DNA of 64,000 bases from Desulfuromonas sp. KJ2020 (lineage in GTDB: Bacteria; Desulfobacterota; Desulfuromonadia; Desulfuromonadales; SZUA-540). The notes under the pieces are model-generated. The model worked only from the letters and a program-made list of their open reading frames with translations. It had not been told where the DNA came from and ran no database searches. Below, in pieces: positions 15,516 through 24,699 of the stretch. The DNA lies in NCBI RefSeq assembly GCF_024197615.1, contig NZ_JAKUKE010000001.1, forward strand, positions 834,424-898,423, written 5' to 3'. The position numbers were made by a program, and so were the translations under genes. Position 1 is the stretch's first letter. Every line of letters starts with the position of its first letter.

Positions 15516-18449
15516 ATGAAGAATGTGAAGCACGTCCTCTGGCTCCCTGTCCTTTTGTTGACAGGCATGCTCACCGCCTGCGGCAGCAGCGGTGGTTCCT
15601 CTGACACTGTCGGAAGCGGCCTTGCCACAGCCGTTACCACCGGAGTCGCCGTCGACCCCTATATTGTGGGCGCGCGATTCGAAGAAGTCTCATCCGATGG
15701 AACCCGTATCATCCAAAACAGCTCCACCGCCAGCGACAGCCAGGGCCGCTTCTCCTTCGCCCAGCCGATCCAGGAAGGCTCCATTATCCGTCTCAAGGCG
15801 TCGAGTCGCGGTATGCATGGCAACATCCCTTACGAGGGCATGTTGAGGCGTCGGGTTCAAAGTGGAGATACGCAGAACGCCGTCGTCTCGCCTGTTACCA
15901 CTGTTCTTGCCAACGGCATGAGCGAGGATGAGCTGTTGGCTCTGCTTAACGCCAAGGGGATCAGCGGCCTCACCCCAGCCGATCTCCTGGTTGATCCGAT
16001 GGCAGGACTCACAGGCGCCACGGGAGGGCTGAGCGATGCCCAGCTTGCGCCGCTTCGCGCCAATATGGCCCTTAACACCCTGATGCTCGCTCTGAATAAC
16101 TTCAGCTATACCGGTGAATCGCAGAGCACCGTGGATCTGGCGGACTGTGTCGCTCTGGCCAACGAGACCCTGAGCACAGCCGCTTTTCAATCTCTGGCCA
16201 GCACCATCTCCAGCCAGGTTGGCGGCACCTTTACGTTTGACGATCTGGCGGCAGCGGCTGTTCAGGTTCAACGTACGGTCGCCACCCAGATACGTCAGGA
16301 TCTCGCCGCAGGCAGTGGCTCGATTTCTGACGCACGTTTCACTCAGCTGCGCAACGGCGCGGTTACCGCTCTGCCCAATATCGCCAAAGAAATCTGCTCC
16401 ACGCGGCTTGCGGACACCACGCCTCCAGCCACGGCAACCGGTGAAAGTATCTTCACCGCCCAGTGTGCCGATTGTCACTCGGTTGGCACCAGCAGCAGCA
16501 CCATGAATCTGCAGGGTGACGGTTCCTTGCTGCAGGGAGAGTTTGGGAACGGTGCTTCGCACAACGGACAGACTCTGGCCGCTGATGAAATTCTCGCTCT
16601 CGCCAATTATCTGAACGGCTCCACGCCGACGGAACCGCCGCCCGCCCCGGTCACCGGGAGTGAACTTTACACCTCTGAGTGCCAGGGTTGTCATGGCAGC
16701 CTGGCGACGAGCGACATCAGTGCCCGCACGGCGAGCGGCATCTCCGCCGCAATCGCAGGCAACGCTGGTGGTATGGGTACTATTGCCCTGAGTACCGAGC
16801 AGATTGCCCTGATTGCCGACGCCCTTCAGACGGTGACCACCCCGACCAATCCCCCCACCGCGCGAACCGGCGTACAGGTCTATGACCAGGAATGCGCCGG
16901 CTGCCATAGGCTTGGCAGCTACGACGCCGCCGGCAGTATCGATCTGGCCGCAAAGGGAAGCACCATTATCACCTTGATTGAAGGTGGTCACATGGGCAAA
17001 TCCCTGACTGGAGCCGAGCTTACCGCTTTGGCTGACTACGCCGACACGTTTGGCACGGCACCGCCACCGGTGGTCCCGCGCAGCGCTGAGACGATCTACA
17101 ATGATTCCTGCACCGCCTGCCATATGCTGACCGGTTACGACGCCACCGGCTCCATCGACCTGGCCGGCAAGGGTGGCACGACCGTTACCAAGGTGGCCGC
17201 TGGCCACGGCGGCGCCGTCTCAACAGAAGAACTGACCGGCCTGGCGGCCTGGTTCGATACCTTCAGCCCCGCGCCGCCTCCGGCAGTAGCCCGCGACGGA
17301 CAGGTGGTCTACGATCAGACCTGTGCCGCCTGCCATAAACTCTACGGTTATGACGCCGTCGGCAACATCGACCTGGCGGGCACGGGTAGCTCCACTTTGA
17401 CCAAGCTGGCCAACGGCCATGGTGGCACTGTTTCCTCCGAGGAACAGCAGAATGTCGCCAATTGGCTCGACACCTGGAGCCCGGCTCCTCCTCCGGTCGT
17501 TGATCGCAACGGGCAAACCGTGTACAGCGAAAACTGCTCAGGGTGTCATAAAGTCTATGGTTTCGACAGCGCCGGCAACGTCGATCTGGCCAGCCAGGGC
17601 AGCCTTACCGTTACCAAGGTGCTGAGTGGTCACGGCGGCACTGTCACCTCTGGCGAACTGACCAATCTGGCCGACTGGCTTGACACCTTCAGCCCCGCCC
17701 CACCCCCCGTGGTGGCTCGTGGCGGCCAGGAAATCTATGACACCGATTGCGCCGCCTGCCATAAGGTCAACGGGTACGACGCTTCCGGCACGGCCACGGA
17801 TATCGCCGGCAACGGCAGCGGAGCTGTGACCAAGATCAACAGCGGCCATAACGCCATCAATCTGGGCGCGGAAGAACTGAACAACCTTTCCGCCTGGCTC
17901 GACACCTTCCAGGCCGGCGACCCCTATGCGGGTTCTTGTAACGCCTGCCATGGCCAGCCCCCGACCCTTGGCGCCCATGAGGTCCATACGGCCCTGGCCA
18001 AAGTTGGTACCGACTGCGCTACGTGCCATGATGGCGCCTCGCACAATGGTGTGATCGATCAGGCCTTCCCGTCTACCTGGGCCGCCAAAACCGGCAGCGC
18101 CAGCAGCAACGGCAGTACCTGCTCCAACGTCCGCTGCCACGGAGGACAGACCACGCCTGACTGGACCACCGGCACGCTCAACAGCAGCACGCAGTGCAAG
18201 AGCTGCCACACCTACGGGACGAGCCAGTACAACGGCTACTATTCCGGTAAGCACAAAAAGCATGCCGTTGACAAGCGCTACGACTGCCTTGTCTGCCACG
18301 ACGCCAGCAAACTGGCCAGCGGCGGTCACTTCAGTGATCTGAGCACTCTGTCCTTCGAGCAGAATCCGGCAACCACCATCAAGAGTTCCATGAGCTACAC
18401 AAACGGAACCTGCCGCACCGCCGGTTGTCATGGTAGCGAAGACTGGTAA
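15516..18449 (+). CDS. 13-heme c-type cytochrome lipoprotein with tandem mono-heme modules
   Basis: A 977-residue exported lipoprotein: signal peptide with lipobox LTAC (about 19-22) and a Gly/Ser linker. A heme-free domain (about 35-300) follows. Then come 13 heme motifs: seven CX2CH in mono-heme class-I-like modules, and a C-terminal block of four CX2CH and two CX4CH (CSNVRCH, CRTAGCH) typical of Geobacter-group outer-surface cytochromes. Modules 3-7 are five 71-residue tandem repeats joined by APPP-type linkers. It probably sits on the outer membrane and carries electrons to extracellular acceptors. The start at 15516 gives the signal sequence and has AGGAG upstream. Confidence 0.92.
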   Translation: MKNVKHVLWLPVLLLTGMLTACGSSGGSSDTVGSGLATAVTTGVAVDPYIVGARFEEVSSDGTRIIQNSSTASDSQGRFSFAQPIQEGSIIRLKASSRGMHGNIPYEGMLRRRVQSGDTQNAVVSPVTTVLANGMSEDELLALLNAKGISGLTPADLLVDPMAGLTGATGGLSDAQLAPLRANMALNTLMLALNNFSYTGESQSTVDLADCVALANETLSTAAFQSLASTISSQVGGTFTFDDLAAAAVQVQRTVATQIRQDLAAGSGSISDARFTQLRNGAVTALPNIAKEICSTRLADTTPPATATGESIFTAQCADCHSVGTSSSTMNLQGDGSLLQGEFGNGASHNGQTLAADEILALANYLNGSTPTEPPPAPVTGSELYTSECQGCHGSLATSDISARTASGISAAIAGNAGGMGTIALSTEQIALIADALQTVTTPTNPPTARTGVQVYDQECAGCHRLGSYDAAGSIDLAAKGSTIITLIEGGHMGKSLTGAELTALADYADTFGTAPPPVVPRSAETIYNDSCTACHMLTGYDATGSIDLAGKGGTTVTKVAAGHGGAVSTEELTGLAAWFDTFSPAPPPAVARDGQVVYDQTCAACHKLYGYDAVGNIDLAGTGSSTLTKLANGHGGTVSSEEQQNVANWLDTWSPAPPPVVDRNGQTVYSENCSGCHKVYGFDSAGNVDLASQGSLTVTKVLSGHGGTVTSGELTNLADWLDTFSPAPPPVVARGGQEIYDTDCAACHKVNGYDASGTATDIAGNGSGAVTKINSGHNAINLGAEELNNLSAWLDTFQAGDPYAGSCNACHGQPPTLGAHEVHTALAKVGTDCATCHDGASHNGVIDQAFPSTWAAKTGSASSNGSTCSNVRCHGGQTTPDWTTGTLNSSTQCKSCHTYGTSQYNGYYSGKHKKHAVDKRYDCLVCHDASKLASGGHFSDLSTLSFEQNPATTIKSSMSYTNGTCRTAGCHGSEDW
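16869..17909 (+). repeat. Five tandem 213-bp repeats inside the cytochrome gene
   Basis: Units begin at 16869, 17082, 17295, 17508 and 17721. Each encodes a 71-residue heme module with a CX2CH, a GYDAxGxIDLA-like strand, a GHGG-type turn and a WLDTFSPAPPP linker; the last unit is cut short at its linker. Units 2-4 are the most alike, pointing to recent duplication or gene conversion. Confidence 0.9.
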
Positions 18450-18470
18450 GACCCCCTTTCGGGTATAACC

Positions 18471-18505
18471 AAAAAAGGGTCGGTCCTTCAGGACCGACCC
18501 TTTTT
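18471..18505. terminator. Strong bidirectional terminator
   Basis: A-run, GGGTCGGTCC, loop TTCA, GGACCGACCC and a T-run. It is 21 bp after the cytochrome stop and 31 bp before the stop of the convergent dehydrogenase gene, so it can serve both strands. Confidence 0.95.
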
Positions 18506-18536
18506 AATGGTAATAACACCGATTCCCTTTCTTTTT

Positions 18537-19229
18537 TTACCAGGGAAGCTCTACCCCGCGGTAGTCATAGAAGCACCCGTTATTTTCGGGAGCCATATCC
18601 AGCAACACCCGCGTCAGACCAGCGGCGCTTTCCTCTACGCTTAACGGGGCCTCTTCCCCTCCCATGCGGGTGCGAACCCAACCGGGATGGAAAACCACTG
18701 ATAGAATGCCCCTTGCCGAAAGATCAGCCGCCAACCCCCTCACGATCATATGCAGTGCTGCCTTGGAGGAGCGATAGGCGTAAAATCCCCCGGAGGTATT
18801 ATCCTTCAGGCTTCCCATAAGGGTGCCCATGCACGCCAGAATCTTCCTGTCACTTGCGGCCACCTGTTCCACGAAAGCTTCGGCCATCTTCAGAGGCGCC
18901 AGTGCGTTGGTGCGGAAGACCTCAAGGTACTCATCGACGTTCGTATCACCAAAGTTCTGGGCCTGTGGTCCTTTGACGCCGGCATTATTGAAGAGAATAT
19001 CGAGGGGTTCGTTTCTAAGTTCTCCGGCCACTCGGGAGATCTGCGCTTCATCCGTTACATCGAGGCGAAGGATATGCACGTTATTTTTCCCTGACGCCAG
19101 GCGGTTCAACTCATCGGCGCTTTCCGGGGTCCTGCAACAGGCGAAGATCTTCCAATTATGCCCGAGGAAGGATCGGGTCAGTTCCAGGCCAATACCGCGG
19201 TTGGCTCCGGTAATCAGTATCGATGGCAT
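18537..19229 (-). CDS. Short-chain dehydrogenase/reductase
   Basis: A 230-residue classical SDR with the cofactor motif TGANRGIG (7-14), NNAG (81-84) and the catalytic pair Y152/K156 in YAYRSSK. It most resembles the CsgA/carbonyl-reductase type of SDR; the substrate is unknown. The ATG at 19229 has a perfect GGAAAGGAG site. It appears to stand alone, with divergent spacing upstream and the shared terminator downstream. Confidence 0.9.
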   Translation of the reverse strand: MPSILITGANRGIGLELTRSFLGHNWKIFACCRTPESADELNRLASGKNNVHILRLDVTDEAQISRVAGELRNEPLDILFNNAGVKGPQAQNFGDTNVDEYLEVFRTNALAPLKMAEAFVEQVAASDRKILACMGTLMGSLKDNTSGGFYAYRSSKAALHMIVRGLAADLSARGILSVVFHPGWVRTRMGGEEAPLSVEESAAGLTRVLLDMAPENNGCFYDYRGVELPW

Positions 19230-19563
19230 AAGATTCTCCTTTCCTTTCCGGCACCAGGGTCGTGCCGCGTTAATGTGTCGATGTATTTACTCAAACACAT
19301 TGGCACCTTTTGGCAACCGGATGTGTTTCGAAATCTTTAGACGTTGCAAGTCTCCTCAAACGGCAGCAAATAGACTCGGAGAGAAAATAGCCTGGGAGAA
19401 AACATAAACCCCCTCGGAAATCCGAGGGGGCTCATGAACGGGCTTAGTGTGAGGGATTAAGGATGCAATAGCTCCCTGCAACTTTTCAGGTACAGCAGTG
19501 GCTCTTTGCCCAGTCCCGGGCTGCTCAATATCCACAGCAACAGGGGAGGGAAGAGCCGAGTGG
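19230..19563. other. Intergenic region between NosL and the dehydrogenase
   Basis: Both flanking genes are on the minus strand. The right-hand part (19433-19563) is the 3' flank of the NosL-like gene, followed by its terminator at 19393-19430. The left-hand part should hold the dehydrogenase promoter. No gene or known RNA was recognised. Confidence 0.5.
19393..19430 (-). terminator. Minus-strand terminator downstream of NosL
   Basis: CCCCCTCGGA (19409-19418) and TCCGAGGGGG (19421-19430) make a perfect 10-bp stem; on the minus strand it is followed by TTTATGTTTTC. It lies about 130 bp beyond the NosL stop. Confidence 0.75.
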
Positions 19564-20121
19564 TTACTGCTTGCCCATACCATGCTGATGCATGTCATGG
19601 CCACTTTCCTCGCTCGACTGTTGCTGCTTCATTTTTTTCATCTGCCGCTTTTTGCGGATCATCATGGTGTCTTTGTACATATCTTCATAAGCGGCCTTCA
19701 TGGCGAGCTCGAAATCGACAATCGTACCGCCGTGGGTTTTTACGAACTGTTCCGCCGCCGCCTTGTCGGCAAAGGCCCACTTGGCGCGGGAAGTCATGAC
19801 CCCGGGCTTGTCCCCGCCGATCACCCAGGTGGCGGTTTCGGCATCGATCAGCTCCTGCGTGTTGAAATCCCCCACTTTGATGGCCGCGGGAACTTTGTCG
19901 ATGCTGTGGGCGAATTCGAGGGCTGCGCAGTGCAGGCTGCAGGTGCCGACGCTCGACTGATCGGAGTATTCGATCAGCATCCGGCTGTGGGCGAATGCGA
20001 CCCGGTGCATTCCGCAATAGCTGCAGGAGGGGTGGGCTTGCTGGTCGGCCTGTTCGGTCGCAAAGGCCAGGCTGGCAATCAGCAACAGGAGGCTTAAAGA
20101 AATGGAAAGAAGCTTTTTCAT
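19564..20121 (-). CDS. NosL family copper-binding protein, without a nos cluster
   Basis: A 185-residue exported protein: signal peptide (about 1-21), then the NosL motif CSYCGMHR (33-40), with C33, C36 and M38 as likely Cu(I) ligands, followed by GTCSLHCA (59-66). A charged C-terminal tail is rich in Met, His, Lys and Gln (HDMHQHGMGKQ). NosL normally delivers copper to nitrous-oxide reductase, but no nos genes are nearby, so this is probably a periplasmic copper chaperone for another target. The ATG at 20121 follows GAGGTCCCA. A longer upstream frame to 20469 lacks a signal peptide and overlaps the neighbouring gene. Confidence 0.86.
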   Translation of the reverse strand: MKKLLSISLSLLLLIASLAFATEQADQQAHPSCSYCGMHRVAFAHSRMLIEYSDQSSVGTCSLHCAALEFAHSIDKVPAAIKVGDFNTQELIDAETATWVIGGDKPGVMTSRAKWAFADKAAAEQFVKTHGGTIVDFELAMKAAYEDMYKDTMMIRKKRQMKKMKQQQSSEESGHDMHQHGMGKQ

Positions 20122-20368
20122 TGGGACCTCGTTTTGGAAAGGGTTTGTTGTGGCGGTGTTTTCGAGTAAAAAAGTATAGACAAAAAGAAGAGAAAAACCA
20201 CTCGTAAGGCCAATCTTTTCAATTCCTGATACGTCTCCCCGGTTAGAGTTGAGCGAGGATGAAGTCTTTATAGATGGTATCTCCCTCGTTGGAGGGCCGC
20301 GTGCACGAAGGCAGGCGTCCCGATCAGCAAGACCGGATAGATAGAGAAAAAGCTGCAGGTTTCGAGGG

Positions 20369-21226
20369 TCACGGCGCCAATTGGCCCAGCTTTCCCGTCG
20401 TTTCGGTTCGCAGGGGCATATGGCCGTCTTTTCGCAGCCAGTAATCACGCTGCAACCGGAACGGGGCAAGCAGGCTATTGCCTAGATGGTTGTCCTGCGG
20501 TTCCGCGTATCCAGGAATGCCGATGTTGATCGCCTCCTGAGGGACATTGAGGCGCACGGTATGGTGCAGCCGGTCCCAGCAGGAGAAAACGCTCGAATAA
20601 TTCGCGTTGGTTTCCTCTTTAATCTGAGAGTGATGGATGCCGTGCATGCGCGGGGTGACGATGAGTCGGACAAGTATCCGTTCAACACGGATCGGTAGAC
20701 GCAGGTTGCTGTGATGAAAAAGAGTGCCGAGCTGAAAGATAACCTCATAAACCAGGTAGGTTGCAAGGGAGGGACCGATCAGTCCGAGCTGAACCATCCG
20801 AAATGTGCTGGAGAAGGCCAGTTCGCCGAAATGAAAGCGGAAGGTGGTCGACATGTCCAGGTCGGGGTCAAAATGATGCACATTGTGAAGGCGCCATAAC
20901 AGTGGAAGTCGATGATTGGCACGGTGCCACCAGTAGAAGGTGAGATCCATGAGCAAAAAGGCGGCAATCGGCCTCAGCGCGTCTGGAATAACTTCCAGCC
21001 GGGTCAGCCCAAATCCGTTGATACTGGTCCAGCCGAGGGTTCCCTCGGCGACAGGCCTCACGATCAGCGACACGGTGGCAAAGGCGATGATCCCGTAGGT
21101 CAGATTGACCGTGAGACGTCCCGCCAGCGCCCGTTTTGCCTGACGTAGCGGGAAAGCCCGCTCCAGCAAGAAAAGTGCGATGATGCAAATCCCAATTACC
21201 GCAATACTTAATAGAGGTGCCCACAT
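20369..21226 (-). CDS. Fatty-acid hydroxylase/sterol desaturase superfamily membrane protein
   Basis: A 285-residue membrane protein with the eight-histidine di-iron signature: HRANH (101-105), HNVHH (114-118), HH (171-172) and HGIHH (195-199), on a bundle of about four hydrophobic helices (5-22, 42-60, 84-100, 145-170). Members hydroxylate or desaturate lipids with O2, which is notable in a mainly anaerobic gene context. I start it at ATG 21226 with a GGGGAAAG site; an in-frame TTG six codons earlier is weaker. It precedes the NosL-like gene by about 250 bp on the same strand. Substrate unknown. Confidence 0.88.
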   Translation of the reverse strand: MWAPLLSIAVIGICIIALFLLERAFPLRQAKRALAGRLTVNLTYGIIAFATVSLIVRPVAEGTLGWTSINGFGLTRLEVIPDALRPIAAFLLMDLTFYWWHRANHRLPLLWRLHNVHHFDPDLDMSTTFRFHFGELAFSSTFRMVQLGLIGPSLATYLVYEVIFQLGTLFHHSNLRLPIRVERILVRLIVTPRMHGIHHSQIKEETNANYSSVFSCWDRLHHTVRLNVPQEAINIGIPGYAEPQDNHLGNSLLAPFRLQRDYWLRKDGHMPLRTETTGKLGQLAP

Positions 21227-21532
21227 AAAAATTTCTTTCCCCAAAGGCAGATTAATGAACCAAAGGGCTGCCGTAGTCCCTCGTATTGGCCGTGCCAGAC
21301 AAAAAGGGTATCGAGAGAATAAGATATTACAACGAGATAGATCAGGTCGGTACTATTCAGATCGGGCCGCCGGTTTATAGCCATAATATGGGTACAAGTG
21401 TCAGAGGCGTATTCCTTACTTATTCGAGGACTTGGGTGAGGGCGATGTTTCGTGACGGAGCCGTGGATTCATTTGTTCGCGGGGACGATCTTACCGCGTT
21501 TCTTGTTTTCATGTTGTCTTGTGAATGAAACG
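21227..21532. other. Intergenic region upstream of the hydroxylase-like gene
   Basis: About 306 bp between the comM stop and the hydroxylase-like start, both minus strand. An 80-codon plus frame at 21286-21528 has only a GTG start without a ribosome site and no recognisable similarity. I see no terminator, repeat or RNA. The promoter of the hydroxylase-like gene is probably near 21250-21300. Confidence 0.4.
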
Positions 21533-23062
21533 TTACATCGGTTTCCGATCCAGCCCCCGGTACTGCACCGCTTCGGCCAGATGCGGCTGGCGGATGTTTT
21601 CTTCACCGGCCAAATCAGCGATGGTGCGTGCCACTTTAAGGATGCGGGCGTAGGAGCGGGCCGACAGGCCAAGGCGATCGGTGACCATCTCCAGGAGCTG
21701 GTGGCCCTGCTCGTCGACTTGGCAGAACTTGCGGATGTGGCGAGCCTGCATCTGGGCATTGGCGTGCAGGCCGAAGCGGGCCAGGCGCTCGCGTTGCAGG
21801 CGGCGGGCGGCGTTGACCCGGTCGCGTATGGAGGACGACGGCTCGGCCTCGGTCGGGTCGGCCAGATCCTTGTGAGCCACCCGGGGGACTTCGACGTGCA
21901 GGTCGATGCGATCAAGCAGAGGGCCGGAGAGGCGGCTGCGATAACGTTGGATCATGACGGGGGTGCAGGAGCATTCCCGCAATGAGTCGCCATAAAAGCC
22001 GCAGTTGCAGGGATTCATGGCGGCCACCAGCATGAAGGTCGCCGGAAAACTCAGTGTAGTGGCGGCGCGAGCGATGGTGACGTGACCGTCCTCCAGAGGC
22101 TGACGCAGCATTTCGAGCACGTTCTTCTTGAATTCGGGCAGTTCATCGAGAAAGAGGATGCCATTGTTGGCCAGGGAAACCTCCCCCGGGCGGGGAATGG
22201 CGCCACCGCCGATGAGGCCGGCATCGGAGATGGTGTGGTGGGGGCTGCGAAAGGGCCGTACGTTGAGGAGAGCGTTTTCTTTGGGCAGCAGGCCGATGAT
22301 GGAGTGGATCTTGGTCGTTTCCAGTGCTTCCTCAAAGGTCAGGGGCGGCAGAATGGTCGGCAGGCGGCGGGCCAGCATGGTCTTGCCGCTGCCGGGAGGA
22401 CCGATCATCAGGAGATTGTGCCCCCCGGCGGCGGCCACCTCCAGAGCCCTTTTGACATGATCCTGTCCGCGCACCTCGGAGAAGTCGTCGCAGCCGGCGG
22501 GTAGGGCGGCCAGATCCGTTTCGTGATCGGCCTGGTGGGGTGATAGGGCCCTTTCGCCATTGATGAACTCGACCACTTCGGCCAGGTCGCGCACGCCATA
22601 GACCGGCAAAGCGTCGACAATGGCGCCCTCGGCGGCGTTCTCCCAGGGCACGATAAGCCCCTGTGTCTGCCAGTGGCGGGCGGCGACAGCGAGGGGGAGG
22701 GTGCCGCGGACGGGCTTGACCAGACCGTCGAGACTGAGTTCGCCGATCAGGACGTATTTGCGGAGGTTTTCATTGTTAACGATGCCGACGGCGGCCAGAA
22801 TGCCGATGGCCATGGGCAGATCGTAGGCCGTACCCTCTTTTTTCATGTCGGCCGGCGCCAGATTAATGGTAATGCGACGGGTGGGGAAATCGTACCCCGC
22901 ATTTTTGATCGCCGACTTGACGCGATCCTTGCTCTCCCGAACCGCCCCTTCCGGCAGACCGACCGTGGCGAATTGGGGCAACCCCTGGGCGATATCCACT
23001 TCTACATCCACAGGAAACGCTTCAATGCCGTTGAGCGCTCCCGATAGTACCTTGGCCAGCAT
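21533..23062 (-). CDS. comM: YifB/ComM family Mg-chelatase-like AAA ATPase
   Basis: A 509-residue protein with the Lon-protease-like N-terminal domain (about 20-170), then an AAA+ Mg-chelatase domain with Walker A GPPGSGKT (221-228) and Walker B LFLDELPE, and a C-terminal Mg-chelatase helical domain. ComM is a hexameric helicase that promotes branch migration during natural transformation and homologous recombination. The gene is whole, of family length, and lies downstream of trxB with a terminator between them, so it is probably transcribed on its own. Confidence 0.93.
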   Translation of the reverse strand: MLAKVLSGALNGIEAFPVDVEVDIAQGLPQFATVGLPEGAVRESKDRVKSAIKNAGYDFPTRRITINLAPADMKKEGTAYDLPMAIGILAAVGIVNNENLRKYVLIGELSLDGLVKPVRGTLPLAVAARHWQTQGLIVPWENAAEGAIVDALPVYGVRDLAEVVEFINGERALSPHQADHETDLAALPAGCDDFSEVRGQDHVKRALEVAAAGGHNLLMIGPPGSGKTMLARRLPTILPPLTFEEALETTKIHSIIGLLPKENALLNVRPFRSPHHTISDAGLIGGGAIPRPGEVSLANNGILFLDELPEFKKNVLEMLRQPLEDGHVTIARAATTLSFPATFMLVAAMNPCNCGFYGDSLRECSCTPVMIQRYRSRLSGPLLDRIDLHVEVPRVAHKDLADPTEAEPSSSIRDRVNAARRLQRERLARFGLHANAQMQARHIRKFCQVDEQGHQLLEMVTDRLGLSARSYARILKVARTIADLAGEENIRQPHLAEAVQYRGLDRKPM

Positions 23063-23107
23063 GCTCCCTCCCTAAAATGAACCCGTTAAAATTAAAGAGC
23101 GCTTAAT

Positions 23108-23156
23108 CTAAACAGAAAAGCCCCGGATCGCAAGCGATAATGCTGCGAGCCGGGGC
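23108..23156 (-). terminator. Minus-strand terminator after trxB
   Basis: GCCCCGGATCGCA (23120-23132) pairs with TGCGAGCCGGGGC (23144-23156); the minus-strand transcript then reads TTTTCTGTTTAG. It lies 28 bp after the trxB stop and before comM. Confidence 0.88.
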
Positions 23157-23183
23157 CTGGGTTCGAAAAGAGAGGAAAAGGTG

Positions 23184-24113
23184 CTACTGGCGATCCATGA
23201 TGTATTTCTCCGCCATAATCGCGGCAACAGCGCCGTCCCCGACGGCGGTGGCGATCTGCTTGAGGATCTTCTTGCGCACGTCGCCGGCGGCAAAGACCCC
23301 CTCCATGGAGGTGCGGCATTCGCCGTCGGTGAGGATGTAGCCTTCTGCGTCGAGGGTGAGGGTGTCCGCGAGAAAGTGGGCCTTGGGGGTGACGCCGATA
23401 GCGACGAACAGGCCCGAAACTTCGAGCAGGCGCTTTTCGCCATTGGTCGTATCAGTCAGTTCGATGCCGGTCAGGCCGGAGGTATCCCCTTGCGTGCCGG
23501 TGACCTGGGCGTTCCAGAGAATCTCGATCTTGTCGTTGTTTTTCAGTCGATCCTGCAGGATGGAGGTGGCCCGCAGCTGGTCGCGCCGATGGATGAGATA
23601 CACCTTCTTGGCAAAGCGGGTGAGAAAGAGGGCTTCTTCGGCGGCCGTGTCGCCGCCGCCGGCAATGGCGACAACCTGGTCGCGGAAAAAAGCCCCATCG
23701 CAAGTGGCGCAGTAGGAAACGCCACGCCCGGTGAATTCCTGCTCGCCGGGAATGTCGAGTTTTTTCGGTTCGGCCCCGGTGGTGATGATGACGGTGCGGG
23801 CGAGGACGGGTTGGTCATCCACGGTGATGCGACGCACTTCGCCGAGATCTTCCAGGCCCTGTACTTCGCCGTACTGAACTTCGAGGCCGAATTCCTGACA
23901 GTGCTCCTGAAAGCGCATCATGAGGTCGGGGCCATCGATGCCGCCGGGAAAGCCGGGATAGTTTTCGACCTTGGTGGTCGTCATGACTTGCCCGCCCATG
24001 ATCATGCGTTCGACGAGAAGGGTATTGAGTTTGGCGCGGGAGGTATAGAGCCCGGCGGTCAGGCCGGCAGGGCCGCCGCCAATAATCAGGGTATCGTAAA
24101 TTTTTTCGGTCAT
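23184..24113 (-). CDS. trxB: Thioredoxin-disulfide reductase
   Basis: A 309-residue flavoprotein with FAD motif GGGPAGLTAG (12-21), redox pair C135/C138 in CATCDG, the NAD(P)H-binding GGGDTAAEEA and the C-terminal FAD motif GVFAAGDVR. It reduces thioredoxin in the cytoplasm with NADPH. The length and domain order are standard. No thioredoxin gene is adjacent. The ATG at 24113 has a GGAGAGA site. It is divergent from the small membrane-anchored gene at 24308. Confidence 0.95.
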   Translation of the reverse strand: MTEKIYDTLIIGGGPAGLTAGLYTSRAKLNTLLVERMIMGGQVMTTTKVENYPGFPGGIDGPDLMMRFQEHCQEFGLEVQYGEVQGLEDLGEVRRITVDDQPVLARTVIITTGAEPKKLDIPGEQEFTGRGVSYCATCDGAFFRDQVVAIAGGGDTAAEEALFLTRFAKKVYLIHRRDQLRATSILQDRLKNNDKIEILWNAQVTGTQGDTSGLTGIELTDTTNGEKRLLEVSGLFVAIGVTPKAHFLADTLTLDAEGYILTDGECRTSMEGVFAAGDVRKKILKQIATAVGDGAVAAIMAEKYIMDRQ

Positions 24114-24307
24114 GGATCTCTCTCCTGGGAAAATTTGGTCGCCAAGATAACACAGTCGGAGAAAAAAGTGAAAGGCCTCTTAGTTTTGGTGGCGCGAGAG
24201 GGCCATCAAGGAGGCCCTTGATTTCCCCCGGGCCTCTGGCTAGTATGGAGACGTTTTGCACGGGGAAAAACGTGGGCTTGCAGGTACGGCGAAAGGTTTC
24301 GGATGTT

Positions 24308-24664
24308 ATGAAAAAAATGACGGGGTTTTTGGTCTGGTCACTGGTCTTTCTGCTGGTGCTGCTGGCTGCCGATCAGCTGCTGGTGCATGCGAAGCTTGAA
24401 GGCAAAGGGCTGACGGCCGTCCAGACCTTCTACCTCGATTTTCGCAGTCGCCTCTTTGCCCTTGTGGACGGCCAACCGGCCCCGAGTGTTGAATCCCTCA
24501 TCGAGCAGGCTGAGACCCCCCCCACCAAACCTGCCGGCCCCCCAGCGGCCGAAAAGTCCCCCCGCTTTCTCTACGTAGACCGGGATGGCGAACTGCATTT
24601 CGCCGGGAGTCTGCAGGAGGTGCCGGCCGAGTTCCGCCAGGAGGCCCAGGCGCTGTCCGAATGA
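24308..24664 (+). CDS. Hypothetical membrane-anchored protein, 118 residues
   Basis: An N-terminal hydrophobic helix (about 6-22) would anchor the protein or be cleaved; the rest is soluble. A Pro/Ala-rich linker (TPPTKPAGPPAAEKSP, about 70-86) leads to a C-terminal segment (FLYVDRDGELHFAGSLQEVP) that looks like a DUF4124-like or similar small domain, but I do not recognise it firmly. The start at 24308 has AAAGG about ten bases upstream. It is convergent with the amidohydrolase gene. Function unknown. Confidence 0.6.
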   Translation: MKKMTGFLVWSLVFLLVLLAADQLLVHAKLEGKGLTAVQTFYLDFRSRLFALVDGQPAPSVESLIEQAETPPTKPAGPPAAEKSPRFLYVDRDGELHFAGSLQEVPAEFRQEAQALSE

Positions 24665-24699
24665 TGCCGGTCCCTGGCCGGATTCCCAGGGCGGACTGC

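Noticed and set aside
21286-21528. 80-codon plus-strand ORF in the hydroxylase-comM gap
   Set aside because: It has only a GTG start with no ribosome site and no recognisable family; the gap is better explained as a promoter region.
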